Shown: one piece after another, positions 25,559-34,314 of the stretch
How the letters are laid out: each line of letters opens with the position of its first letter
Numbering within the stretch: position 1 is the stretch's first letter
Origin: CAYWNA01 sp964459305
GTDB lineage: Bacteria; Planctomycetota; Planctomycetia; Pirellulales; Pirellulaceae
Direction of reading: 5' to 3'
Assembly: GCA_964459305.1 (NCBI GenBank)
Contig: CAYWNA010000002.1
Location: 124,001 to 188,000 of the forward strand
DNA: 64,000 bases
The notes under the pieces: model-generated
What the model was told of the DNA's origin: nothing
Database searches by the model: none
The model's input: only the letters and a program-made list of their open reading frames with translations
Position numbers and translations under genes: made by a program

Positions 25559-25706
25559 GTAGGACGGATTGCCAATCCGTCCCTGAAATATTGATGCAAA
25601 CCGTAATCATGTTGCTTGGCGTTAGATCTCACGATTCGTGATGTCTAGACGCAAAGCGGATAGATACATTTGTTGCTGCACTGGACGGATTAGCAATCCG
25701 TCCTAC
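25559..25706. mobile_element. 148-bp element with TAGGACGGATT hairpin ends
   Basis: Each end is itself a palindrome (GGACGGATTGCCAATCCGTCC at the left, a TTAGCAA variant at the right), and together they form terminal inverted repeats GTAGGACGG and CCGTCCTAC. The 100 bp between them carry no gene. The same structure recurs at 34144-34292. Confidence 0.8.
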
Positions 25707-25765
25707 GAAGAAGTTTAGGCAACGCTAGGGTTCAGCACGTGTTCCCGGTACCGGCGCCACATGGA

Positions 25766-26947
25766 TCATGGTTTACCACATTCGGGATTTACATCCTGGC
25801 TATAGTCGATTCCCGGAATGCCAAATCCATGATGCCGCAAGAACTCTTCGCGGAAGCCTTCGAGGTCGGCCAGTTGGTTGATGTTGTCGCTGTTGGCCTT
25901 CTGCCAAAGCCCGGCCACCTCGGCCTGCACATCCGAACGCATTTCCCAATCGTCCAGACGCAGACGGCCTAGATCGTCCGTCGAAGCGGGTGTGGGGGCA
26001 AAGAGGAAATCATGATAGAGCCGGTAGATCTGCTGGATGCAGTTCTCGTGCAGACCTTTGGCCTTCATGACTCTGTAGAGCAGGGAGATGTACAACGGCA
26101 CGGCCGGGATCACGGCACTGGCCCGCGTTACCAGGGCTTTTTGCACGCCGATAACCGCCCGACCCGATAGAGGGCTCAAGAGGGTATTGATGATCCCGAC
26201 ATGTTGTTCCAGGTCTTTCTTGGCCTTGCCGATCGTGCCGTCACGATAAATGGGCCGTGTCAGGTCCGGGCCGATGTAAGAGAAGGCGACGGTTTGAATA
26301 CCTTCGGCCAGAAGGTCTGCCCGATGCAGTTGCTCGACCCACAGCTTCCAGTCCTCACCGCCCATGACCTTGATGGTCTGGGCCACTTGATCGTCAGTGG
26401 CCGGCTGGCTTGTTTCTTCGCGGACCTCGCCAGTCTGAAAATCGACGGTCTTGGCCGTGTAGGGTTGGCCGACGGGTCGGATCACCGAAGAGTACAGTTC
26501 ACCTGTCTGCGGATCCAAGCGGCGCGGCGCGGCGATGCTGTAGACCAGGAAATCAACCTTGCCCAAATTCTCCCGTACGCTCTGGAGAACCTGTGTTTTG
26601 ATCTCGTCGGAAAAGGCATCACCATTGGTATTCCAGGTTTGGTGCCCGTGATCTTGAGCGAGGGAAGCAAAAGATGCGTTGTTGTACCAACCGGCCGAGG
26701 CCGTGCGTTTCCCCTTCGGTGGATGCTCGTAGGACACCCCAATGGTCGCCGCTCCGGATCCAAACGTGGAGACAATCCGAGCCGCCAAACCATAGCCATT
26801 GGAGGCGCCAATTATCAGCACCCGCTTGGGCCCAACGATTCTCTCCCGATCCGTCACATAGCGGACTTGATCGTGAACCTGGGAGAAGCATCCCTTCGGA
26901 TGGGCGTTCAAACATACGTTATCGCGTATCCGTGGCTCGGTAATCAT
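25766..26947 (-). CDS. fabV: trans-2-enoyl-ACP/CoA reductase
   Basis: FabV catalyses the last reductive step of fatty acid elongation in the cytoplasm and replaces FabI. The start is ATG at 26945-26947 after GTGGGGATG. The 393-residue length is standard. The cofactor site VLIIGASNGYGLAARIVS is present, as is the catalytic Y-x8-K (IYRDGTIGKAKK). FLVYSIAAPRRLDPQTGE, SYIGPDLTRP and the C-terminal GFREEFLRHHGFGIPGIDY are family hallmarks. It stands alone. No other fab gene is in the window. Confidence 0.95.
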   Translation of the reverse strand: MITEPRIRDNVCLNAHPKGCFSQVHDQVRYVTDRERIVGPKRVLIIGASNGYGLAARIVSTFGSGAATIGVSYEHPPKGKRTASAGWYNNASFASLAQDHGHQTWNTNGDAFSDEIKTQVLQSVRENLGKVDFLVYSIAAPRRLDPQTGELYSSVIRPVGQPYTAKTVDFQTGEVREETSQPATDDQVAQTIKVMGGEDWKLWVEQLHRADLLAEGIQTVAFSYIGPDLTRPIYRDGTIGKAKKDLEQHVGIINTLLSPLSGRAVIGVQKALVTRASAVIPAVPLYISLLYRVMKAKGLHENCIQQIYRLYHDFLFAPTPASTDDLGRLRLDDWEMRSDVQAEVAGLWQKANSDNINQLADLEGFREEFLRHHGFGIPGIDYSQDVNPECGKP

Positions 26948-27064
26948 GGCATCCCCACGATAGTGACTCCGTTCTTCATCCGGCCACTGAATTTACGCGA
27001 CAGGCCCCTTTTTGTCAAAGTATCGGGAAACAAGAATCGGGCACCTTCGTCGATCCGCTTTCTG

Positions 27065-28666
27065 CTATTCCTTGGGTGCTCCTGTTTCTAACGGAAGCAT
27101 GGCCCGGACACCAAAATTCGCACCGGCTTTATCCATGTCGGTCCAGAGTGTTCCTTGCCCGGCGTAAAGGAGTTGCAGGTTGACGTCTTCGGGCAGGCCC
27201 GAAGCGAAGATCCAGTTGTTGTACGCCTGCGGTGTGCCGAAGGCTTCAACGGCCAGACGGAATCGATCGGCCGTCGCCTCTTCGATCATCTGCTTGCCCT
27301 TGTTCTCGGCCTCACCCCTGACCGTCTCTGCTTCGGCTTCGAGTGCGGCTGTTTCTTTTTCGATCGCGGCGACCATTTTGATCGTCTCGGCCCGGGTGGT
27401 CTCGGCCTCGCGGTCGCCTTCCGCTTCTTTCGCGGCGACCAGTTTTTTCGTTTCGACCTCAACCGTCTTACTGGCCAGTTCCACTTGCGCTTCCGCTTCA
27501 CGCAGATTGGCCTCTTCTTTGGCCGTCTCCTGCTCTTGCGTGCGCGTCAAAGTCAGTTCATCGGCAATGAATGACGTCTGAATCGGCTTGCGAACTTCTT
27601 CGGGAATGTAGACGTGCCGGACCAGTCCATAGAGCAGGCTGATTTGCTTGTCGTCCAAGACTTCATGGAATTCCTCCAGGCTGGCCGTCTGATACAATTC
27701 GCGGTCGTCTCCAACAAGCAACTGTACCGCTTGGTACTCAGAGCCGTTGTTTCGCAGGATGGAATCGATCTGAGGCAAGACGATCTTCTGTTCCACAGCG
27801 TCCACGTTGCCGATGGTGCGGATTGCGTGCGGTGCCTGTTCGGGCATTAGGCCCCAAATCGCCGTGAAATCGATGTGCATCGAGAAGCCGTCGCTCGACG
27901 GAAACTGAATGCCGCTGTCATCATCAGCGATCTTCGGCTCGCCGTTCTCGTCTACGACGACGCTGCCATCGGCGTCTTGCTCCACTTCCACCTGCTTCGT
28001 GCTATGGCGATATCCGATCTCCACGATGTCGATGTTCTGTTCGCGACCATTGATCGGGTAGATACCCGGCGGCAGTACGTTCTCGGCGATACCGGCTTTG
28101 GCCCCCGTGAGTGGATTGTCAGCCAGGTTTGTCACCACGCCCACGTAGCCCGTTGGAATCTCGACCCAGCCCGCCTTCTTCTCCGTGCTGCCGGAATCGA
28201 ATGTCTGCAACTGGACTTTCTCAACTTCATAGCCATAAGGATTGATGCGGTATCTTCCAGGATGGAGCACCTTACGCAAGATTCCCTTGAACTTGGTGTT
28301 GCCAATGTCGCCGTCCACCAAGAACTCGCCGGAGGGCAGGTTGTCGCCGAGTTTGCAGGTCACAACGCCCACCTCGCTGAAATTGATGACCACATCCGGG
28401 ACGATGTCTCGTTCCCACCAGATCGGGCAATAGAAGTGCCGACCAGGACCTCTGAGTTTTGCCAGGATGCCGATCTGACCTTCTTCGGCCCAGTGGCCTG
28501 TCTTGGCTCGTGCCCGGGATCCAAAAATCAACGGACCTTTGTAGCGAAGCATCAAACTTTCGCCTTCATCCACGTAGATCCGGTTGACGGTCCATTCGAA
28601 TCCGACATAGAGCAAGACGAGTGCGAGGACGCCAGCAACTCCGACGCCAATCAGTTTAATTCTCAC
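27065..28666 (-). CDS. large membrane-anchored SPFH (flotillin-like) protein
   Basis: The start is GTG at 28664-28666 with AAAGGAGA upstream. The 533-residue product has a membrane helix at 5-27. Two or more beta modules follow, each ending in a PG-x-Y-x-x-N-P type signature (VLHPGRYRINPYGYEV, VLPPGIYPINGREQN). Then come an SPFH domain at about 250-380 and a long Glu/Ala/Lys coiled coil (EEANLREAEAQVELASKTVE and on). SPFH proteins oligomerise into membrane cages or microdomains. The upstream gene encodes a second protein of the same design, 32 bp away, so the two probably co-assemble. Confidence 0.85.
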   Translation of the reverse strand: MRIKLIGVGVAGVLALVLLYVGFEWTVNRIYVDEGESLMLRYKGPLIFGSRARAKTGHWAEEGQIGILAKLRGPGRHFYCPIWWERDIVPDVVINFSEVGVVTCKLGDNLPSGEFLVDGDIGNTKFKGILRKVLHPGRYRINPYGYEVEKVQLQTFDSGSTEKKAGWVEIPTGYVGVVTNLADNPLTGAKAGIAENVLPPGIYPINGREQNIDIVEIGYRHSTKQVEVEQDADGSVVVDENGEPKIADDDSGIQFPSSDGFSMHIDFTAIWGLMPEQAPHAIRTIGNVDAVEQKIVLPQIDSILRNNGSEYQAVQLLVGDDRELYQTASLEEFHEVLDDKQISLLYGLVRHVYIPEEVRKPIQTSFIADELTLTRTQEQETAKEEANLREAEAQVELASKTVEVETKKLVAAKEAEGDREAETTRAETIKMVAAIEKETAALEAEAETVRGEAENKGKQMIEEATADRFRLAVEAFGTPQAYNNWIFASGLPEDVNLQLLYAGQGTLWTDMDKAGANFGVRAMLPLETGAPKE

Positions 28667-28698
28667 GACGGTCTCCTTTATCTTGCTTTCGCAAGTGG

Positions 28699-30333
28699 TT
28701 AGTTACTGGGGGTCGGTGTGGCAGCCGGGCCGGCGGTTGCAGGCTCGTCTTTGGCGGTGAGATTCCTGAAGACTTCCATCAGCGGCGAGTCCGCCGTGTT
28801 GGTCATGATCGAGCGATACCCCGGCGCGAGCTTCTGGTATAGCACGTAGCGAGCATACGCTTCACCGTCGTTACCGAGGGCTTCGACGGATTTCTTCCAG
28901 CCGGCAGCGTCTGCCTCGTTCTCGAAGCCGATCACGGCGGCTTTGGCAGTGGATCGGGCCAGAATCGCTTCCGCTTCGTCTTTCGCGGCGTCCAGTTTCT
29001 CGGTGGCCACCGCCTTGTCGCGATTGGCCGCCTCCAAAGCGACCTGCTGTTCTTCCAGGGCCAACGTGACAACCTCGATGACTTCTCGTTCAGCCCCGAT
29101 GAGTTCCTTCTTCTGCTCGATCAGCGCTTTTTCCGTGGCCAACTTTGCTTCTTCTTGTTGCTGCAGAATCTCTTGGGTGTACTGTTTCAGCTCTTGTGCC
29201 GCGACTTCGCGCTGTCGCAACGGTTCGGCAATCGCTTGTGGCGGCTTGATTTTGGTGATCAACGCCTGCACGATTTCGATGCCTTGCGCCTCACAAGTCT
29301 CCGTAATCGCCTTTTGGAATTCGTTCTGGAATGCCGTTCGGGTTTCTCCACCGATGAACTCGCGGGCCGAGGAATTCGAGCCACGCAGTCTGCAGAAAGC
29401 CCGTGCGTTCGGCATGATGACTTTCGCGATAATCTCTTCCGCGATCGCACTGGCCCCTGGCATATCGTTGCTGACGTCGTTGTACGTGACATAGGTTTGG
29501 GCCGCGGTTTCCGGAATGACGCGGAACTCGATGATGCCATCCAGCGAGATCGGGAAACCATCCTTCGACGGAAACGTCATATCCGAACCCTCGGACAGAT
29601 TGAATCGCTGGGATCGAGTGTCAATGGAATTGATTCGGTACATGTACGGGTTCAGATAGTAGGTGCCAGGTTCAAGCGTTTCTTCCTGCGGACCCCGGCA
29701 CCCTTTTTCGACGAGCAATTGGTTGGGGTCTTCCGGCAGAGGACCGGCCAGGTTGGTCACGATGCCCTTGTAACCCGCGGGGATGATCTTTGGCTCCCAG
29801 AGTTCAACGATCTCCACGTAGTCACTCTTGCGGCGGCGAGATGTGTCGACCTCGTCCTTCGAGTCTTTGTCAGTCATCATGCCGTTGATGGCATAGCGAC
29901 CTGGCTTGAGCACTTCCTCGATGATCCCCTTGTGTTGCTCGTCAGACGCCAGGAAGTCACCGTAAGGCAAATCTTCGCCGTGGAGCCTGATGCGGACCCC
30001 CATCTTCTCACGCGGGATCTCGATCATGGGATAGACTTCCCAATTCCAGAAGAAAGGATTGTAGAAGTATCTTCCTTCCGGCAATACCTCCAGTTGCAGT
30101 CCCTTGTGTTTCGTGTCGGGTGCAACCTCTTCGTCGTTCTCCAAGTTCTCGCCGGTTTTGGTTGTCAACACGGCGAAGTGTTTGGCTGGTACGTCGATAC
30201 GGAATTTGGTGTAACCAACATACGCAGCGGCGATCAGCAACACCGGAATGACGCCGATAACGACAGCCAAGCGGGGAACGCGGGGCGGTCTGCGGAATTG
30301 ACGTCGACTGAAATCGTCCCCTTCGAAAGACAT
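28699..30333 (-). CDS. large membrane-anchored SPFH (flotillin-like) protein
   Basis: The start is ATG at 30331-30333 with GAGGAGAAG upstream. The 544-residue product has a basic cytoplasmic N-terminus (RRQFRRPPRVPR) and a membrane helix at 23-45. Three beta modules follow with the signatures LPEGRYFYNPFFWNWEV, LKPGRYAINGMMTD and LEPGTYYLNPYMYRI. The SPFH domain is at about 265-400 and the coiled coil at 400-470. It is the first gene of a two-gene operon with the paralogue at 27065-28666. Confidence 0.86.
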   Translation of the reverse strand: MSFEGDDFSRRQFRRPPRVPRLAVVIGVIPVLLIAAAYVGYTKFRIDVPAKHFAVLTTKTGENLENDEEVAPDTKHKGLQLEVLPEGRYFYNPFFWNWEVYPMIEIPREKMGVRIRLHGEDLPYGDFLASDEQHKGIIEEVLKPGRYAINGMMTDKDSKDEVDTSRRRKSDYVEIVELWEPKIIPAGYKGIVTNLAGPLPEDPNQLLVEKGCRGPQEETLEPGTYYLNPYMYRINSIDTRSQRFNLSEGSDMTFPSKDGFPISLDGIIEFRVIPETAAQTYVTYNDVSNDMPGASAIAEEIIAKVIMPNARAFCRLRGSNSSAREFIGGETRTAFQNEFQKAITETCEAQGIEIVQALITKIKPPQAIAEPLRQREVAAQELKQYTQEILQQQEEAKLATEKALIEQKKELIGAEREVIEVVTLALEEQQVALEAANRDKAVATEKLDAAKDEAEAILARSTAKAAVIGFENEADAAGWKKSVEALGNDGEAYARYVLYQKLAPGYRSIMTNTADSPLMEVFRNLTAKDEPATAGPAATPTPSN

Positions 30334-30579
30334 CTTCTTCTCCTCGTATTACTTCGTGTACTTGGTTCTTTCGCGTGTATTTAAGGCGTCTTGAGGTCGC
30401 CATGCGGCAGGCCGCACGCCGCCGCCGAAATCGTGGCTTGTGCCCACGGGAACGACGATTCCGCGACATTCTCCTGAAACATACCACGGCGCAGGCGTTC
30501 TCATGCAAAGTATTCGTGACTACTGCCCACCCGGCAGGTCGTTTAATCCCTATTTTCGGTAGAACTGCGTCAACAGCCG

Positions 30580-30722
30580 TAACTGGCCTTGATCGTAACT
30601 CCGACATCGAAACCCGAAGCGTAAGCGAGGAGGAGGCTGTAGTTCGCTACATTCCTCGCTTACGCTTCGGGTTACCATGCTGTCAGGGCTGCCTGCTGCC
30701 GGAGTTGTGATCAAGGCTGCCG
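30580..30722. repeat. nested inverted repeat with AACCCGAAGCGTAAGCGAGG core
   Basis: The inner arms AACCCGAAGCGTAAGCGAGG (30611-30630) and CCTCGCTTACGCTTCGGGTT (ending 30673) are perfect. Outer arms CCTTGATCGTAACTCCG and CGGAGTTGTGATCAAGG are nearly so. No gene lies between 30334 and 30839. Confidence 0.8.
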
Positions 30723-30839
30723 TAACTCACCGTAAATCAGATTGCCAGTCCTAGCGTGCCATTGAATCATTCGTCGTCTTGTTGAGTTTATTGGGAAATC
30801 ATTGACTCCACCGAATCCAAGAAGACGACGCAGTCATGA

Positions 30840-33800
30840 TTACTCCCAGGCCATCAGGTTCCCATCGCGAGTCACGAGGTACAGCCGATTGCCGGCGGCG
30901 GACATGCCGTCGAAACGGGGCGGGTTGGAGATTTCCTTTTGGAATAATCGCTTGCCGGTGGTTGAGTCGATTGCCTGCAGCACACCTCCTTTGCGACCTT
31001 CCAGCGCGCCGAGCGGATCGTCTGGATCGAATGTGTCTGGCTGACCGGCAGCGAAGAGAGTGTCGCTGGTGAGCGTCATGGCTTCGATGCGGATGGGGAG
31101 GTACTGTTGCCACACGGTGGGTGTGCCGCGAGTGAAGCCCGCTCCTTTGTCGACCTCCACGGAAAAATCGTCGTACCGATTCGTGATTTGGCGGCCGTCG
31201 TAGTGGTATGGCTTCATCAGAGTGTCGGGCAACCACTTGATCGGTTTTGGCGCATCGGCATCGCCCACAATGAACGGTCGGGCCGTATTCTTGTCGCAGA
31301 ACAGGAGGTAACCGGTCGTGTCGGGGTAGAACAGCGGGCTATGAATGTTCCGCTCCACAAACCATTTCGTTGCCCAGGTGTTTTCCGAGTCGAAAACCAG
31401 CAGGTTGCCCGACTTGGGCGCCATCATGAGAAAGTGGAAGCCGGGCCAGCGGTTCCCGTAGCTCCAATAGATGCGATTGAAACCGGAATCATCCAGTATC
31501 CCGCCGGTGGCCATGAGATGGTCGTCACCCAGATAGCGGTCGCCGTAGCGGGTGTTCCAATTGGTATCGATCTGGTTCAGTTGGGCGTCGAACATCTCCT
31601 GGGTACAGAAGATGTTCTTGCCATCGGTGGTCAGGACGTCGATATTCGAACCGTCCATGGCGAAGTGGTCGCCGATATCCTTCGATAAATCGGGCGCCGG
31701 TTGCACGGCATGAGTGTAATAGACAACCTCACCCGACTGCGGCTCCAAAGCGTAGAAGTGGGCACCACCGTCGATCAGCGTCGAGCGACCAGCGACGACG
31801 TAAGCCAACGAGTTCATTACCAGCACCGTTCCGTGTACGGGCCAAGGTGATTCGACGTGCCCAAACGCAACGATCCGTCGGTCGTTTGGTGCGGCCGTGA
31901 ATCGCCACGCCAGTTCGCCGTTCGATGCATCGAGGCAGTACACGTTTCCGTCGTTTGCGCCGAACAGCAACATGCCATTGTGGTACGTAGGCGATGAATC
32001 GACGCGTCCGCCGGCGATGAACTTCCAGAGTTGCTTGCCGTCCCGGGCATCAACGGCGCATACCGTGTGGCGATCAACCGCCGCAACGAAGACTTTGCCT
32101 GCGGCGACGGTAGGCTGGGCGAGTTTGCCATCGAGCGCGATCTCCCATTTTCGCTCTGGGCTTCGTGAGACACTCGCTTCCCGATTCGAACCGCTTCGTT
32201 TCGCATCGGCACGATAGCAGGGCCAATCTGCCGATTCCGCTGCGACGCCGGACGACGATCCGTAGGCAGGACCCTGGAAGAGACGTTCCGGAGAACGCGC
32301 GGCGAGCATGGCGGTTGTGTCGGCACCGCTGGTCGCCACCAGGCCGTTCATCTTCGCGCCGACATAGCAAAAGCACTGGTCGGGCGGCGTGTAGAGCAAC
32401 CCGTTGCAGGGCAGCAGGCCGTAACGGCACGAACCGCGCAGCCAGTCATGACGCATGTGATCGTCGCCGTCCAGATCGAGGAATTCGGTGCCACGTTTCG
32501 GATAAATGATGAATCGATCGGTCGCCTTGCTGCGAAAGCAACGCAGATGATGGCCGGGCGACATAGCATTGGGAATTTCGATCGTGCGGCGCAGTTTGCC
32601 TGTCCGGAAATCGTAGCCGGACAGCCGAGCACCCGAATTCCGTGCGAGTGTTGGCCAATGTTCTTCGCGTCGTTCGAGAATGCCGATCGTTTCCTGGATA
32701 CGCCAAACCAGATCGTCGATCACAAGAAGATCGCGGCCTGTGCCGGGACCCTTCCATAACTCTTTTCCATCGGCCAGAGAGAAGGCTGTTGTGCCGCCCT
32801 TGCCGGTGGTCAGTACAGCGTTTTTGTAGATCACCACAATCCCGCTGCGCGGGCAAGCGGCTTCCCACTTCAATCTGCCGCTCTGCTGGTCATGGCAAAG
32901 CAAGGCGGACCCGCGTAGGAAGACCACGGTGCCGTCGGCAGCGGTCAGTGTCAGCGGGTTCATATTGCGGACCTCTTGCGACCACTGGATTTGGCCGGTG
33001 GCGGCATCGAGGGCCATCAGCTTAGTTGACGGCTTCGCGCCGCGACGTTTCGCATCGTCGGCTTGCGGAGGCTTGACGCGCACGAACGCGGTGTCATTGT
33101 CGACAACGATCTCTTGCGTGCCCTCGGTCCCTTCGCAGTGCTCTAGCACTTGACCGGTTGCGGCGTCGAGGATGCTGAGTGGAGCGTTGTGAAAGCCAAG
33201 TGTGGTGTAGACGCGATCGCCAACGGAAACCAGGCGTCGTGGCACTTCTGCGGGAAATCGCCCGCGTTGGCCGCGAAGTGTACGCCAATCGGCCTCGCCA
33301 ATCTGGGGTTTCCACTCTTGCCAACCCCATGGCTGCAGCAGTTGTTTCCACCGCAACACACCATTGAACGCGTCTCGCGCAATGATGGCCCAGCGAGAGG
33401 GGAAACGCGGGTCGGTGATACCCGGCGGCCCTTCATCCAGAATATAGAAGAGCCGACCGTTGGCCGAGACCATCGCCGGCACGCTTGAGTCGATCTCATG
33501 ACTTCGGCAATACATCGGCTCGACGACCCACTGCAATGCCGTCGCGGGCGCAACTCGTCGATCCGCGGCGACTGCATTTCCGGCAGCGCTGTGCAAAAAA
33601 TGAGTCCACTGGTCAATCTCTTCAGGCCACGGCTTGCGAAAAGAGTCGAGGATTGAGAGTTGAGGGTCGAGAGTGATGGCCACGCCATTCGGGACCAGCA
33701 CCCTGTCGATCTCCTCCCGCGTCACTTGACACTCGCCATTTGCCACTACCAAGTTCACCAGATTGTCCGCATAGGGCAGGTTCTTGCTATCGAATTGCTC

Positions 33801-34070
33801 GACAGTGATCTTTCCGTACAGGCCCTTGGCTTCCAGGTGTTTCCTCGCGTCGCTGACTCGCTGTGGATCGGTATCGAGCGCCTGCAGCGTGATCGCTTCT
33901 GGAACGCCCAGTTCTGCGGTAAACTCGGCATCGACCGGAGACAGCACGACGACCAGTCCGCCTTGCACGCCCGTTTCTTCGAAAATGGCGGCGGCCGGAT
34001 CGTCTCCGGCCCGAGCCGCCGCGGTTGCCAGCAGGAGTACAGACAGTAGTGCAGTGAGTCTTATGGTCAT
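30840..34070 (-). CDS. exported PQQ-type beta-propeller protein with N-terminal methyltransferase-like domain
   Basis: The 1076-residue protein has a signal peptide (LTALLSVLLLATAAARA). Residues 35-135 resemble a class I AdoMet methyltransferase fold (LDTDPQRVSDARKHLEAKGL, FDSKNLPYADNLVNLVVANG, RVLVPNGVAITL), but the usual glycine-rich AdoMet loop is replaced by GGLVVVLSP. The rest consists of PQQ-like blades (LDAATGQIQWSQEV, VDARDGKQLWKFIAGG, LDASNGELAWRFT, IDSTTGKRLFQKE), probably two propellers separated by a linker near residue 600. It is periplasmic. Whether PQQ is bound is unclear; the metal and PQQ ligands of alcohol dehydrogenases were not identified. Confidence 0.85.
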   Translation of the reverse strand: MTIRLTALLSVLLLATAAARAGDDPAAAIFEETGVQGGLVVVLSPVDAEFTAELGVPEAITLQALDTDPQRVSDARKHLEAKGLYGKITVEQFDSKNLPYADNLVNLVVANGECQVTREEIDRVLVPNGVAITLDPQLSILDSFRKPWPEEIDQWTHFLHSAAGNAVAADRRVAPATALQWVVEPMYCRSHEIDSSVPAMVSANGRLFYILDEGPPGITDPRFPSRWAIIARDAFNGVLRWKQLLQPWGWQEWKPQIGEADWRTLRGQRGRFPAEVPRRLVSVGDRVYTTLGFHNAPLSILDAATGQVLEHCEGTEGTQEIVVDNDTAFVRVKPPQADDAKRRGAKPSTKLMALDAATGQIQWSQEVRNMNPLTLTAADGTVVFLRGSALLCHDQQSGRLKWEAACPRSGIVVIYKNAVLTTGKGGTTAFSLADGKELWKGPGTGRDLLVIDDLVWRIQETIGILERREEHWPTLARNSGARLSGYDFRTGKLRRTIEIPNAMSPGHHLRCFRSKATDRFIIYPKRGTEFLDLDGDDHMRHDWLRGSCRYGLLPCNGLLYTPPDQCFCYVGAKMNGLVATSGADTTAMLAARSPERLFQGPAYGSSSGVAAESADWPCYRADAKRSGSNREASVSRSPERKWEIALDGKLAQPTVAAGKVFVAAVDRHTVCAVDARDGKQLWKFIAGGRVDSSPTYHNGMLLFGANDGNVYCLDASNGELAWRFTAAPNDRRIVAFGHVESPWPVHGTVLVMNSLAYVVAGRSTLIDGGAHFYALEPQSGEVVYYTHAVQPAPDLSKDIGDHFAMDGSNIDVLTTDGKNIFCTQEMFDAQLNQIDTNWNTRYGDRYLGDDHLMATGGILDDSGFNRIYWSYGNRWPGFHFLMMAPKSGNLLVFDSENTWATKWFVERNIHSPLFYPDTTGYLLFCDKNTARPFIVGDADAPKPIKWLPDTLMKPYHYDGRQITNRYDDFSVEVDKGAGFTRGTPTVWQQYLPIRIEAMTLTSDTLFAAGQPDTFDPDDPLGALEGRKGGVLQAIDSTTGKRLFQKEISNPPRFDGMSAAGNRLYLVTRDGNLMAWE

Positions 34071-34143
34071 GGTTGCGCCTTCGGGAAAGTTGAAAACAGC
34101 AAGAAGTTCAGAGGGTTTGGGTAACGGCGTCGTTGCATGAAGC

Positions 34144-34292
34144 GTAGGACGGATTGCCTAATCCGTCCGTCAAATCACGTGCCAAATCCGCGCATGTCGT
34201 TGTCTGTCAGAAAATTCCTGGCGGTGAGCCAAGCCATTTTGCCAATTCGGCGTTTTCGCCGCGTATAGGACGGATTAGGCAATCCGTCCCAC
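34144..34292. mobile_element. 149-bp element with TAGGACGGATT hairpin ends
   Basis: The ends GTAGGACGGATTGCCTAATC and GATTAGGCAATCCGTCC are hairpins and inverted repeats of each other. It is the same family as 25559-25706, lying in the gap upstream of the PQQ gene. It carries no coding sequence. Confidence 0.8.
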
Positions 34293-34314
34293 ATTTCGTC
34301 TTGCATCGGTTTGA

